Counted from the stretch's first letter, positions 31,400 through 43,195 are shown. The stretch: DNA of 64,000 nucleotides from Macrosoma leucophasiata (GCA_036365455.1 JAWQUS010000027.1:16852501-16916500); one strand, 5' to 3'. Notes: generated by a model not told the origin, from the sequence alone. Translations and numbers: made by a program.

Positions 31400-33290
31400 T
31401 TGTTTTCTCGTACAGTAATTACGCCCATATGTTATATTAGAATATCATTTATGTTGCGTTCATAAGACCTTAACCCATGTCTTTCTAAAGAGACATGGGT
31501 CATGCTTCATCACGCTGACTTAGTGATTGCATTCCTGAAAGAAGGCGAGTACCAAACTTAACAAGCAATGTACTTACTATAAAATTTTCCTTGCCCATCT
31601 GGAGTTACCAAACCAACGTAATTGTAACGATTTTTTCGCTGTTACTCCGGGTCACTTCGACCGATATCTTTTGTGTATCATTATGCGATAAAAAGAATCC
31701 AACAATTAAATAAAATACATCGAATACTTCGTCAGACCTTACCATATTGTTTGTATTGAACATTGAAGTTATGACAATACTCGGAAAGTCGCAATGCCTT
31801 GTTTCATTTGAAGCACTGTTTTAATCAGTGTTCCGGATATCTCTTGGACCGCGACATCGTTACAAATAGTCCCTTCTGATTACAATTTTAATATTTTGCT
31901 TGAAAATAATAAAAAAATATATATTTCAGTCAACGCGCACGTTTTTAATAAAGCTTGAAAAGAATTTTATTTTGCATATTGTAACATGATCAGATTTTTT
32001 CCGCTTAGCAAAAGGTGCGGCGCGGCTGAGCTGCCATGCCGCCGTCATGATAATGAAAAATGATGCCGCTTGCTCCTATCAAATATATTTATTTGAGTTC
32101 CCTTGTAGCCCCGGCCCTCGCTTACAAAATTGGGTTTGCATTGTCCGATTCATAACGAACACAATCGTACAGTCCCTGGCTATATTCCTGAATATAACTC
32201 CAAATAAATTTCGAAGGTAAAACTCTATGATTTGCGTGAATCGATTTGCCCATTTTTAGAATTATTTCTCTGCTGTTCTTGTTACCGCTATAACAGCATG
32301 TTGTGTACAAACCTATCTGGCCATCGTTGTAATGTTCGTAAAACACGACCGTGCTCTAGGGTACACCGTTATTGGATATCGCTTACGAGGACCCCATATT
32401 TGTCGGCGACTCGTTCGCCGCTGATCGTTCTTTTTATCCTTGTGAAAGGCAGTAAAGTCACAAAAAGGCACTTGGGAGTATACTTCAAAAAAGATCTACA
32501 AAAACTGTCTTCCGTAAGTAAATAGCGGCGGTCCATTAGGGCTGGCGGCAACGGGTCGAGGTTAAGGTTTTCCGAACAAATCGAATCAAGAGGGGAGCGG
32601 CCATTATGCAGATTTTCCATTAGTGAAAAAAAAACCCTCTCCGGTTGTGTGCACTGCGCCTTATCGTGACATCATGTCGTCTACTTGAAGCAATATCCTG
32701 ATGGCGGCCGTGTTACAGTTGATGGCTTTCGACATTGATTATACATTTAGCTCTTTTCAGCTACATTTAAGTCAATTTCGTGACTGGCCACGTTTATCAT
32801 TGTTACTAAAATGAATACGAATGAAACAATGGAATACGGGCGTTTTTATTAATCAATGTAATTGCGACCGTATGTTCGTTTCGTAGTGCTTCATTCCACC
32901 TGGTACATATTTTTTTATCCCAAAGTACAAAGGATGGATATAATAAAGATAACGTTTGAAATTGGTTAGTAAAGCTTGTATCAAAGGGAAACCATTATAT
33001 AGGAGTCAACAGGATCCTGGGACGGCGGACGTTTAATCGATATCTCTTGTTGTTGTCCCCTATTTTTGTTGTCCTTATCTTTGCGAATTTTAATTTTACG
33101 CATTGCTAGTTCGCTCTTGCTTTTTTAACGATGTTGTTCGCTAAAGTGTATCGTCGGGACGGGTCACCCTTGGGGCGCTGAAGTGATGTAGGGGGTCCGA
33201 GGAAAAATTGAGGCTGTAAAAGCTCGTAAACCGTGCGTTTCCACAAATTGACGAATGGAAAACGGACTGAAAGTGTTACCTTATGCCTAT
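31400..33290. other. Stretch with no recognisable gene
   Basis: No domain-bearing frame. A short hairpin is at about 31471-31501 ('acccatgtctttct' and 'agagacatgggt'). Overlapping frames on both strands at 32122-32620 look GC-balanced but carry no recognisable motif. Confidence 0.4.
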
Positions 33291-33295
33291 ATTTT

Positions 33296-33470
33296 TACGA
33301 GCTATTTGGTCCAGCGATATGTGACGACTGTTTTAACCGAGGCTCACGGGTTCTATTCCCGAACCAGGACAAAAATTTGTGCGGCCTACAAATATTTGAT
33401 TCGGGTCTGGGTTGTTGTGTATGTTTTGTGTGTGTATAACGGCACCCACGACAAAAATTTATTCCTAGTG
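33296..33470 (+). mobile_element. tRNA-like SINE, second copy
   Basis: B-box-like 'acgggttctattcccg' followed by 'gaaccaggacaaaaatttgt' and 'gattcgggtctgggttgttg', parallel to 7035-7215 but without the TA expansion. Confidence 0.55.
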
Positions 33471-33905
33471 TGGGGGTGTGAGTGTTAAATCCGGATCCAC
33501 GGTTGACGATGGTGACCTATTACTATGAAGGCACTGAAGTAGTTATACCAGACAATATATCTACACGTTGATGTGAAAGGGTTGAATAAAAGGGAAAGCA
33601 CAAAAATCTCTCCGAGAAAAGATTTTCCATTATCTATTAAAGTATATTATTGATGAAAAATCATGACTTTTTATACAATACTGCTAACTTCCCGCTGTCC
33701 CGGCGAACTAAGTATCGCCTTCACGATATTATAAGATTACGACCTATTCTGAGACCCACTGAATATAAACAAAAAAAATCATATAAATCGGTGAAGCCAT
33801 TTAAGTTATAAACACTGTGACATGAGAATCTATCTATCTTCTTCTTCTTCAGCTGAAGAGTTTGTTTGTTTGCTTGAAAGCGCTTTTCTCAGGAAATACT
33901 TTACT

Positions 33906-34152
33906 CTTTTTTTTGTGTAATGGAAGTGGCAAACAAGCGTGCAGTGCACATTGATGTTAAGTGATGACTGCAGCCTGTAGACACTTACACGAAGACCAAG
34001 GTCAAAATGCAGATGCGTTACCACTCCTGAGGCCTAAGGTGTTATGCCTCTGTGTCGGAAATTACAGGGCCATATACTGAACACTACCATTTAGCGGCAA
34101 GTAAATAAGGTAATGCGGTGGTGCCTACGCCCGCGAGCTCCGTCACTGGAGC
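33906..34152 (-). repeat. Dispersed repeat family A copy
   Basis: Shows 'gtgtaatggaagtggcaaac', 'gttaagtgatgactgcagcc', 'cctgaggcctaaggtgttat' and 'aaggtaatgcggtggtgcct'. Lacks the 'accacctgaccggaacac' segment found in other copies. Confidence 0.85.
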
Positions 34153-34154
34153 CA

Positions 34155-34315
34155 GTAAAAAACTATTACTGGTCCGATTTGTTAAAATCTTTCAGTGTTA
34201 GATGGCCCATTTACCGAGGAAGGCTTTAGGCTATGTAACATCACGCTAAGATGAATAGGAGACGGTAGGTAACATAGCAACCGCGCGAAGCCGGGGCGGC
34301 CACTAGTTTAATATA
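34155..34315 (-). repeat. Dispersed repeat family E copy
   Basis: The right end, read in reverse, gives 'actagtggccgccccggctt' then 'cgcgcggttgctatgttacc' and 'cttagcgtgatgttacata', matching 42917-43060. Confidence 0.65.
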
Positions 34316-34714
34316 TTATTATTAGATTGTATTTTTAATAATACCTACCAGATTAAACAACAGTGAAGCGCGTTCAGCGTTACATTTTTAATTGTGTAAG
34401 TCTTGGGATAGATCCAATTAAATTTTGCGATCACAAGCAAATGTCTTTCATCATATGCATTCCATATGTGTTGGGCAAGGAGACTAATTAGGACTTAACT
34501 GCCATTTCGAGTCAAGTGGAAGTTGACGTAGAGATTATAAACACATTTACGCCCTGTTCTATGAATGAATGTTATGAAAACAGTGTTCCATCACAAGTAT
34601 TACTCATCGCTCATTCATATGTCAATGCGGTCATCTTGGGTGCTAACCTTCAGGGCTATTGTCAAGCTATTCATTACGCTGACCCAGATAGTTTAAATAA
34701 CCTCGGGCCGTTAC

Positions 34715-36413
34715 AGCGTTGTTAATTTTGTGCGCCAAGGGTTAAAAGGTTGTAGGTTCGGTTAGTGGGACTCGGTGAAGTGCGGTGCGGCTCGGCGGCG
34801 ATAAGTCACAAAGATGTGTCCGGATTGAAGCGGTTTTAGCTGGTCCATAACAGAAAATCTGGGATGTTGTCGTCTCGCACGTAATTATGACTGGGATCGC
34901 AGTCGAAGAAATCCTTACGTTAGGCTTAGTAAAAAAAGTGAGGTTTTTGAATATCTTATAGATGCTATCGATGTGGTGATCAACTTAGCTAAATGTGATT
35001 AACTACTTTATAACATTTAGCTAGTAGGATAAAGTTTGCATGGTACTGAAATGACTCCTCATTACGCTAAAAAAGTCAAAATTTCTGCGTTTTCATAACT
35101 GCACATCTGCATTTCCTTGAAGGAGTGGATAGACGAGATGAGGAGCGAGGAGTTATTGAATCAATAACACAAGGTCAAATATTAGAACCGAACCATCTTT
35201 CAGCCCATTAATTTTGTGCGGCAAGAGTTAAGAGGTTGTGGGTTTTGTAGGCGGCAAAATGCGGTGGGACTCGGTGGCGATAAGTCACGGAGATGTGTCC
35301 GGATAGACATAACAGTAAATCTGGAATGTTCTCGCACTTAATTACGACTTAGATTGCAGCCGAGGATATCTTGTAAGATTGGGTACAAAAAAGCTTCTGA
35401 AAATACAGATCTAAACACTCTATCAATTTATTGACTTACTTAGCTAAATATGAATATTTACCTAGTTATATTAATTTTAGTATATATATTTGTATGATAC
35501 TTTTCTAGCCTGGTTAGATTGTGCCTTGTGTCAGTCCAAAGAGATAGAGATGATACGCAATCACGCAACCGCACACTCAAAGAGTGTCAAGTTAATTCTT
35601 CATTTTCATATCTGCACGACTGTTTTTTCAAGCATCATTGAATCAGTAGAAGGAATGCATAAACAAAAATAATCAAAGCAAGCCAGGTAGTTGCAACATA
35701 TTTCAGATTCGTAAATTTTGTGAGATGAGTGTTTAAAGGGAGTACCTCCGGTTAGTGGGCTCGGTAAAGTGATAGTGTTGTGCGCCAAAGCAGCGATAAG
35801 TCACGGCGATGTACCGGGATGAGGGCGGTTGTGGCCGGGTTGTAACAATAAATCTGCGAGACACGGATTTAGAGGGCGGAGTGTACTCGCCGGTTCTCGC
35901 ACTTAATTACTATTGAAGATTGCTGTTGTTCTGTGACGAGTTAGGCTGAGTGAAATAGTAATATCTTTGCGAGATAAGAGTGCGCCAAAAAATTGTTTAA
36001 TGATATCATCTATCAGTATATATATTCACTTAGTCACATAAATGTACCACTCTAACCTAATTGCACTGATTCGGTCAAAAAATAAAGATATACGTACGCA
36101 ACTTCACACTGAAAGAGCGCTTCTTATACTAAATATACTTCAGGTAGTTAATTTTCTTCGCTGAGAGTTTAAAGGGTGTAGGTTCAGAATAACTGAGGTC
36201 GGTAAACTGTTCGTACGGTGGCGATAACTCACGGCGATGTACCGGCATCGAGGCGATTGTGGCTGGAGTGTAACAGTAAATCTGGGAGGCACGGATTTAC
36301 GGAGCGGAGTGTGTTCGCCGGTTCTCGTACTTAATTACCACTGAGATTACTGCAACCTTGCGGCCTGTTAAGATGTGAATTTTCATTTTGGAGTACACTT
36401 TAGAAATAATATG
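34715..36413 (+). repeat. Diverged tandem array, copies 1-4
   Basis: Four units start near 34719, 35208, 35714 and 36148 with 'ttaattttgtgcg'-like openings. Each continues 'aggttcggttagtgg.ctcgg', 'gcgataagtcacggcgatgt', '.ccgg', 'taacagtaaatctgggag', 'ggttctcgcacttaattac' and then an AT-rich part with 'cttagctaaat'. Spacing is about 430-505 bp and divergence is high. A fifth copy lies at 39160 beyond an inserted LINE. No tRNA, rRNA or protein signature was found in the unit. Confidence 0.75.
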
Positions 36414-36424
36414 TAAAAATAGTA
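36414..36424. repeat. Target-site duplication, left
   Basis: 'taaaaatagta', repeated exactly at 39048-39058, bounding the LINE insertion. Confidence 0.85.
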
Positions 36425-39047
36425 TGTATGTATGTATGTATCTTCACGCCAGGTCCCTAACGGGGTAGGCAGAGAGTGTAGAGCGCCAGACATCCCGGTT
36501 CTGACAAACCTCTCGTGCCTCGTCTACCTTCATCATTCTCTTCATACATGCACGCCGATTCCTAAGACTTTTGACCCCACCATCAGACAGAACTCGACCT
36601 ATTTGGTCATGGTAGGTCAGTCTTGGTCTTCCTGGGCCTCTGCAACCATCCACATTCGCATTGTATATCTGTTTAGTCATTCGCTCATTCGACATTCTTT
36701 CTATATGCCCGAACCATCGGAGCATGCCTTTTTTCATTTTTACACCGATACTATCATTCACACAAAGTCTCTTTCTTACATCTTCATTACGAACGCGATC
36801 GGTGAGTGATACACCGCAGATCTTGCGCAAAGATCTCATCTCGACCGCGTTCAACTTACTTTCATGCTCTTTCCTGCATACCCAACTCTCGCTTCCATAT
36901 AAAAGCGTTGGAGTAAGTACAGCATTATGTACGGCTAGTCGAGCCCGCTGGCTGAGATGTTTAGATTCTAGCAGCTTACCCAACGCTCCATTCACGCAAT
37001 TCCCAGCAAGCACTCTTCTTTCTATGTCAGTGGTGTACCTACCATCCTTGCTAAAAGCACATCCAAGATATACAATTTCATCAACCTGTTCTAACACTGC
37101 ATCATCTACTACTACCCTTGCATTTGTTCTCTGTTCATCTCTTTCAAATACTAATACTTTAGTTTTATCCACATTCAATTGTAAGCCTTTCTCCATACAA
37201 TCCTCTTTCATGACTGTGACTAGTGCTTGTAGCCCAGATGGTGTAGAGCTAACAATTACCGCATCATCTGCGTAAAGCAGACAGTTCACCACTAAGTCAC
37301 CCATACGCACTCCCACATCCATCAACTTCACCCTCTGGAGGCATTTGTCCAGATATATAATAAACAGCCTAGACGAAAGCACGCAACCCTGTTTGACACC
37401 GATGTTAACATCAAACCAGGGTGACATGTTACCATCTACCCGCACACATGCTTGACAGCCCACATACGTGGACTGTATTGCACGGAGCAGACTGCCATCA
37501 ATACCATACTCTGGCAAAATGTCCCACAGCTCCTTTCGTAATACCCTATCAAACGCCTTCTCCAAATCCACAAAACCGCAGAAAACCTTCTGGCTCACAG
37601 CAAGATGCTTCTCTACGATGTTGCGGAGGGAGAAAACTTGATCCATACATCCTCTTCCAGTTCTGAAACCACCCTGTGCATCCCACAACAACCCGTCGGA
37701 CTTCTCTTTCATTCTTCTTTCTAAGACTTTCCCATACACTTTAGCTGCCAAACTGATCAAACTGATCGCTCGATAGCTGGTGCAGTCCATACGTGAACCC
37801 TTGCCTTTATACAAAGGCACGATGACCGCACACCGCCAATCCTTTGGGATTCTTCCGGACCTCCAGCAAAGGTTGCACAACACCCAGAAAGAATCCCAAA
37901 GGGCAGCACCACCATATTTGATCATTTCGGCAGAAACCTGATCAATACCCGCAGCCTTACCACATTTCAAACTTCGTATCGCCCTTACAATCTCATCTAT
38001 TGTTATATCCTCACAAGCCGGCACCGTCAAGTCAGCAACTCCGGCGTCAGGGTTGTGAGCATAATCATACATTTCCCCATAATACTCGCTCCATCGTTTT
38101 AACACATCTTGCGTGTTCTCAAGAATGTCACCCAACTTAGATTTTATTCTATTCATTCCAGAAACTGGAGAAGAGCTTCTAGACTTTTTCACCTCCCTCC
38201 AATAGAGTTTGATGTTAGTCTCAAAGCTCTTCGCCAGTCTCTCATCAGCTTCCACTTTATCTCTCTCACGCTTTTCATTCACTAAAATCTTGGTGTCATT
38301 CCTGAGCCGACGGTAAATTTCTCTCTTCTCATCTCTCATACCATTATTCATTTGCAAAGATGCTACATAATCCAGCCATGCTTTCTTCTTTCTTTCAACG
38401 GAGTCTTGCACCTCCTTGTCCCACCACGCATCCCCTTTCAAGGATTTGCGTATCTTTGCATAACCACATACTTCTTTCGCAACTTCCACCATACTATCTT
38501 TCATAACTTGCCAACATTCATCCACGTCCAAGTCCGTAAGACAAACCTTGTCTAACTTTTCACGGACTTGACGTTCATACACTCTCCTTGCACTAATATC
38601 TTGTAACTTTTCACTCTTTATTCTTTCAAGTCCTCCGAAAGGCACACGGACACGCCAATGTCGCCATTTCTTGAACAGACCCCTAAACCGGCTTATTACC
38701 AAGTAGTGATCTGTATCAAGAGTGGGACCTCTGTAGGCTCTAGTGTCCATCAGGCTCTTCCGAAGACGACTATCAACCATGATCAAATCAATCATACTTT
38801 TTTGTTCATTCCTCCTCCATGTATACGTGTGAATGTCCTTATGACGGAATTCTGTGTTAGACACAAGGAGACTTCGTTCCAAGCATACGTCAAGTATCAG
38901 CTTACCAGCATCATTTACTCTTCTATCACCATATGGACCTAGAACGGCCTCGTATCCTGGCCGCCTGGTCCCGACCCATCCATTCAAATCACCACACAAA
39001 ATTACCCTTTCATTAGCTTCAACCATATCGAGAACTTCCCTTGTAGA
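36425..39047 (-). mobile_element. 5'-truncated APE-type LINE (RTE/Proto2-like)
   Basis: 2623 bp between exact 11-bp duplications. The 3' end (left, on the minus strand) has almost no UTR and finishes in a (CATA)n tail, as RTE-group elements do. The 5' end breaks inside the endonuclease. It sits in the tandem array at 34.7-39.4 kb, between units 4 and 5. Confidence 0.9.
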
Positions 39048-39068
39048 TAAAAATAGTAATTGCTTCAT
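36444..39068 (-). CDS. LINE endonuclease/reverse transcriptase, N-truncated
   Basis: 874 codons with no internal stop. An APE-like endonuclease C-terminal part (CGDLNGWVG, DLIMVDSRLRKS, TDHYLVISRF; residues about 24-130) is followed by the RT (AGIDQVSAEMIKYGG, FVDLEKAFDRV, GVKQGCVLS, and LLYADDAVI at about 600) and a C-terminal region with RWFGHIERM and a GPGRPR basic motif. The first seven codons (39068-39048) are host sequence including the target duplication, so the apparent start is accidental; about 100-150 endonuclease residues are missing. It cannot be autonomous but the frame is otherwise intact. Shadow frames on the plus strand at 36432-37275 are not genes. Confidence 0.9.
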   Translation of the reverse strand: MKQLLFLSTREVLDMVEANERVILCGDLNGWVGTRRPGYEAVLGPYGDRRVNDAGKLILDVCLERSLLVSNTEFRHKDIHTYTWRRNEQKSMIDLIMVDSRLRKSLMDTRAYRGPTLDTDHYLVISRFRGLFKKWRHWRVRVPFGGLERIKSEKLQDISARRVYERQVREKLDKVCLTDLDVDECWQVMKDSMVEVAKEVCGYAKIRKSLKGDAWWDKEVQDSVERKKKAWLDYVASLQMNNGMRDEKREIYRRLRNDTKILVNEKRERDKVEADERLAKSFETNIKLYWREVKKSRSSSPVSGMNRIKSKLGDILENTQDVLKRWSEYYGEMYDYAHNPDAGVADLTVPACEDITIDEIVRAIRSLKCGKAAGIDQVSAEMIKYGGAALWDSFWVLCNLCWRSGRIPKDWRCAVIVPLYKGKGSRMDCTSYRAISLISLAAKVYGKVLERRMKEKSDGLLWDAQGGFRTGRGCMDQVFSLRNIVEKHLAVSQKVFCGFVDLEKAFDRVLRKELWDILPEYGIDGSLLRAIQSTYVGCQACVRVDGNMSPWFDVNIGVKQGCVLSSRLFIIYLDKCLQRVKLMDVGVRMGDLVVNCLLYADDAVIVSSTPSGLQALVTVMKEDCMEKGLQLNVDKTKVLVFERDEQRTNARVVVDDAVLEQVDEIVYLGCAFSKDGRYTTDIERRVLAGNCVNGALGKLLESKHLSQRARLAVHNAVLTPTLLYGSESWVCRKEHESKLNAVEMRSLRKICGVSLTDRVRNEDVRKRLCVNDSIGVKMKKGMLRWFGHIERMSNERMTKQIYNANVDGCRGPGRPRLTYHDQIGRVLSDGGVKSLRNRRACMKRMMKVDEAREVCQNRDVWRSTLSAYPVRDLA

Positions 39069-39360
39069 AACCGCGTAGCTGTATTTATGATAATTTATGT
39101 GAAGGATTATTATCAGAGATGCATTTAATGTTCAAACCAAGTTGAAATATGCTTCAGGCTGTTAATTTTCTACATAGAGGTTTAAAGGGTGTTGGTTCAG
39201 TTAGTGAAGGTCGGTAAAGCGATTGGTAGTGCGGTGTGGGAAAGTGACGATAAGTAACAGCGATGTACCGGGATGGGGGAAGCTGTGGTCGGGTTGTTAC
39301 AGTAAATCTGGGTGGCACGGATTTACAACGACGACTGTAGCACACCCAGGCAAATGTGGT
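39059..39360 (+). repeat. Diverged tandem array, copy 5
   Basis: After the LINE the array resumes: 'caggctgttaattttctac', 'gttggttcagttagtg', 'gacgataagtaacagcgatg', 'taccgggatg', 'gttacagtaaatctgggtgg' and 'cacggatttac'. Removing the insertion puts this unit about 380 bp after unit 4. Confidence 0.75.
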
Positions 39361-40930
39361 ATCTTATGATTCTTGTTTTTTTTTTCAATTGATTCATAAT
39401 ATTAATTAACATGACATTGTACGACCTTACTTTCCTTTCCTCACTCTACCTATTCCATTAATAGATACTCAGTGTCGAACTAGCGCTAGAAGAATTAAAA
39501 TAAGATATAAATATATGTATCTTCCTAAACATTTCGTGGGCTCTTATTTTCCTAAATTTTGGAAGTTTCTAAATGACCCAAAAATTTCATCTGGTGTTTT
39601 GATAAATGGTGCTTGTATACTTTTTATACAATGCCAATCCCGACCTTGACAACACGCCCTCTTAGAGAGGGAGGGTAACAAGGGCGGCCGGAAATCGGAT
39701 GTATTTTTGAAAGAAAAACTGATTTCACGCTGAGATAAAGCATCACAAAGAATCATAAATCACGTTAATTGCTTCAGTCCATCACAGTTCAGCCACGCGA
39801 TATTTTATTGTTTATTTTGTTACACTTAAATGAAAATAAATTTTATGTCGTTTTTATAAAATAGGCATGAAATAATTATACTTACTGAATTCGGTACGTA
39901 ATTTTTTCAGTTGGAAATCTGCTTCAGTTTGAAGAAATATTCCCATAGGTACCAATATGCAAATTCTACGGCTTCAGCTAAGTACTTAGATATAAGTACA
40001 ATTGCTAGGCAAGGAAATTAATCAGCTAAAGATGTGAAATATTTTGCGTTCGTTAACAAACTATTGAAATTCACTATGATACACATATATGTACGAAAAT
40101 ATGTTTTTACCTACTGCTCTATTTACTTTTCCAACCCAAAAAATATTAAGTATGAGGCGTGCACTTTTGGATTCAAACGTTCGATCTTTGGCTGGCCTCC
40201 ACAATATGCAATGCTAATATTAAATTGTGATAAATACAACACGGTAATAACGCCATAACTCATTCGGAGAACAAAAGAGCCGGCTTTACATTAATACTTG
40301 AGTGATAAACCATAAATCTCGATAGACAGCGACATCGTGAATGAAATGGGAACTGGGAATTAGCTTGCAAACTAATAGATTATCAGTGAATACTTTGTCA
40401 ACTTGAAGTCTCCAAAAAAGGATAAGACTATTATGATATCGGATTACAAGATTTGTAAGCCACAAGCCGACGAAAGAAAAGCGAGATCGAGAAAATATTA
40501 CTATCGCAAACAATGAAGGGCTTAGCGACACAATTGGCATATTGTTTCCACCACTTTGTTATAGTTATAATCGAAGTAGGCAAAGACATTGAATTCCCAT
40601 TATGTATTATTGAGAATTAGAATTTAAAAAGAACTAATGCACAGTAAAGAAATAATAATATACTGTAAAAAAAGATACATAGAGGCAAACATTAAACTTG
40701 TTATGAATGAATTTGAGTTTTTGAGATATCAGTTATTTAAAAGAGAAGCGTCAAAACCTTTACATATATTTAATATCTAACTAGGCAAAACGACGAAATG
40801 ACTATCGAAGGTTTACCTTATTATTAACATTTTATTGCGTTCTGTGTGTAGTTTAATGTAAGACAAACAATAAAGAGAGAATGATGAAAAGAACAAATGC
40901 AAATATTTGTTTATCCACGAATATCTAAAT
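39361..40930. other. Stretch with no recognisable gene
   Basis: AT-rich, with only short frames lacking domains. Nothing else recognised. Confidence 0.4.
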
Positions 40931-40937
40931 ACGTCTT

Positions 40938-41220
40938 TTTTACTGGTGATAGAGCTCCAGTGGCGAAGCTTGCGGGCGTAGGGACCACCGCATTACCTAA
41001 TGTACTTGCCGCTTAATGGTAGTGTTCAGCACTATGTTTCGGTCAGGTGGTAATGTACGGTCCTGTTAATTCCGGCACAGAAGCATAACAACTAAGGCCT
41101 CAGGAGTGGTAACGTATCTGCATTTTGATCTTGGTCTTTGTGTAAGTGTCTATAGGCTGCAGTCATCACTTGACATCAATGTGAACTGCATGCTTGTCTG
41201 CCATATCCATTTCATAAAAA
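40938..41220 (+). repeat. Dispersed repeat family A, full copy
   Basis: Reads 'tactggtgatagagctccag', 'ccgcattacctaatgtactt', 'ggtcaggtggtaatgtacgg', 'aggcctcaggagtggtaacg', 'tgcagtcatcacttgacatc', ending in 'tttcataaaaaa'. About 283 bp. Confidence 0.85.
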
Positions 41221-41316
41221 ATGTATATAAAAAATGCAAAACAAAACGTTTTAACAAAATATATAAAGGCACGCATTATAAGCGATAAAATTCAATATCC
41301 GAAGATAATTAAGCTA

Positions 41317-41462
41317 TAGTCAGCAGTCAATCGGGTATAATCTGAAGAAGGGATGTTTCATCGCTCTTATCAATTCACTTTCCGCTGACACAAGACATAT
41401 TGGACGTCGTTAATATCTCCACGCCGTCTTTCATCCTCTACAATTGGACGCTTTTAAAAGAT
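41317..41462 (+). repeat. Local direct duplication, left copy
   Basis: Matches 42364-42542: 'gcagtcaat', 'gctgacacaagacatattg', 'aatatctccacgccgtct', 'tcatcctctacaa', 'tggacgcttttaaaag'. A family B fragment and a family C retroposon lie between the two copies. Confidence 0.7.
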
Positions 41463-41756
41463 TCTTAATTTTAAGCGTCGTATGCCAGTCGTTTATCATT
41501 TATATCGTCTGTCGTTTTTAATTTTTTTCTCATGCTATGTCGAGTGTTGCTCTCGATGGATGGATTACCAACATGACAATGTAGAAAGAAGTTTTGAGTG
41601 TCATCACATCTTCGATTATGATCTCCAACTCGCTCATCAATCCTGGCGAAGCTTGATTATGATGATTAACTTATTCGTTCCTGAAACGTCGAGAGAACAC
41701 TAAAATACTAACGAGAACGACGATCAACTGCGTATGAATACTCATATAATAATATA

Positions 41757-41885
41757 GATGGCCAATCCGTATGCCCAGCGTGGCGATTATGACGTTTTCT
41801 CTTCTAAGGACGCAAAACCTTGCTGTCATCTTTGGGAAAGGCTTTTGTCGAGCAGTGGTTGTCTTTCAGCTGAAGTGATGATTTT
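41757..41885 (+). repeat. Dispersed repeat family B, 3' part
   Basis: Shows 'ggccaatccgtatgcccagc', 'gtggcgattatgacg' and 'gaaaggcttttgtcgagcag', ending 'ttcagctgaagtgatgat'. Confidence 0.65.
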
Positions 41886-41989
41886 AACTAACCAAGCGTG
41901 TTTTTAACTAGGTGATTATTGCAAAAATTTGAAGCACTGCATTGTCAGAGATAAAAATCTATTTCCGAAGATAACTAGCCGTAATATAA

Positions 41990-42345
41990 TAATAATAATG
42001 GCAACCCATTATACGTCCCACTGCTGGGCACGAGTCTCTCCCCTTTTTGGGGGGAGGTCTGGAGCTTACTCCACCACGCTGCTCCAATGCGGATTGATGG
42101 AGGTGGTTGGGTTAGTGGCCAACCCGCGGTCGGATGTTTTCAAACTGCCCATAAGGCCTCCGACAAGGTTTAACGACTGCTATCTATCGATAGCAACCGG
42201 GACCGACGGCTTAACGTGCCCTCCGAAGCACGGAAACGCGCATTTAATTTTGCCACTAGCGTCACCCATCACCCTACCCGACCGCGCCCGTAGTGCTTAA
42301 CCTAGCAGATCGCTTCCGATCTACACCAGCCGCGGGGCCCTAGCG
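41990..42345 (-). mobile_element. Short retroposon family C copy
   Basis: Plus-strand landmarks are 'aataataatggcaacccatt', 'atacgtcccactgctgggca', 'gagcttactccaccacgctg', 'ggttagtggccaacccg', 'taacgactgctatctatcga', 'gaccgacggcttaacgtgcc' and 'gcgcccgtagtgcttaacc'. The (AAT)n at the left would be its tail, giving minus orientation. About 355 bp; other copies at 50552 and 61627. Confidence 0.8.
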
Positions 42346-42363
42346 CTTCACTAGCCATAGTTG

Positions 42364-42542
42364 GCAGTCAATAGGCGCGTCCACACAGCAAGCAGACTCG
42401 CGAGGCATTTGCCGCGGCATAATCTAGAGAGAGGATGTTTCAGCGCTCTTATAAAATCGCTTACCGCTGACACAAGACATATTGAACGTCATTAATATCT
42501 CCACGCCGTCTATCATCCTCTACAACTGGACGCTTTTAAAAG
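42364..42542 (+). repeat. Local direct duplication, right copy
   Basis: Second copy of 41317-41462, with about 30 bp of extra sequence ('gcgcgtccacacagcaagca') near its start. Confidence 0.7.
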
Positions 42543-42916
42543 GTTCCCGTGACTTTCGTTTACCATTTTGTTAAGACTGTTTTTAACTTCAATCTAAGAC
42601 TCCGCTGTCCTTCTCTCTGTCTGTCCCCAGCTATCTCAAGAACCGTGACAGTTACACAGTTGAAATTTTCACACATAAATAGAAACAGAATTATTAATTA
42701 TATAAGGGGCTCCCCTTTAATATTTACACAGCACATGTAATTGTTTGACATTTTGAATGTTTGAACGCAATTTATTGTGTTGTCAAACACATGGTTGTGT
42801 TCGTAATATAAATGCATGGTAGTGTGTGTTCTGTTTTATTTATTGCTATAATGTACTTTATAAGCATTAGGTATTATTCAAAATTATCAGCGTTCTGCAC
42901 TTCTACATGTATATAA

Positions 42917-43195
42917 ACTACTGTCGGCCCGCCCCGGCTTCGCGCGGTTGCAATGTTACCTACCCTCTCCTATTCATCTTAGCGTGTTGTCATATAGCCT
43001 TAAGCCTTCCTCGACGAAATGGGCTATCTAACACTGAAATAATTTTTCAAATCGGACACGTAATTCCTGAGATTAACGCGTTCAAGCAAACAACCAAACT
43101 CTTCAGCTTTATAGGTAATATTAGTATAGATAAGTGTGCCAAATTTCATACTATTTTCGTCAAAAGGGGTCCGTTTTTGCTTCACGTATTAATAT
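42917..43195 (+). repeat. Dispersed repeat family E copy
   Basis: Begins 'aaactactgtcggcccgccc' then 'cggcttcgcgcggttgcaat', 'ctattcatcttagcgtg', 'gaaatgggctatctaacact', 'ttcaaatcggacacgtaatt' and 'ggtaatattagtatagat'. It is the fullest of three copies. Confidence 0.7.

Noticed and set aside
31471..31501. Hairpin resembling a terminator
   Set aside because: Bacterial-type terminators are not expected in this nuclear DNA and there is no gene upstream; treated as a chance short palindrome.
36432..37275. Open frames of 125 and 204 codons on the + strand
   Set aside because: They lie antisense to the intact LINE reverse transcriptase and have no domain of their own.
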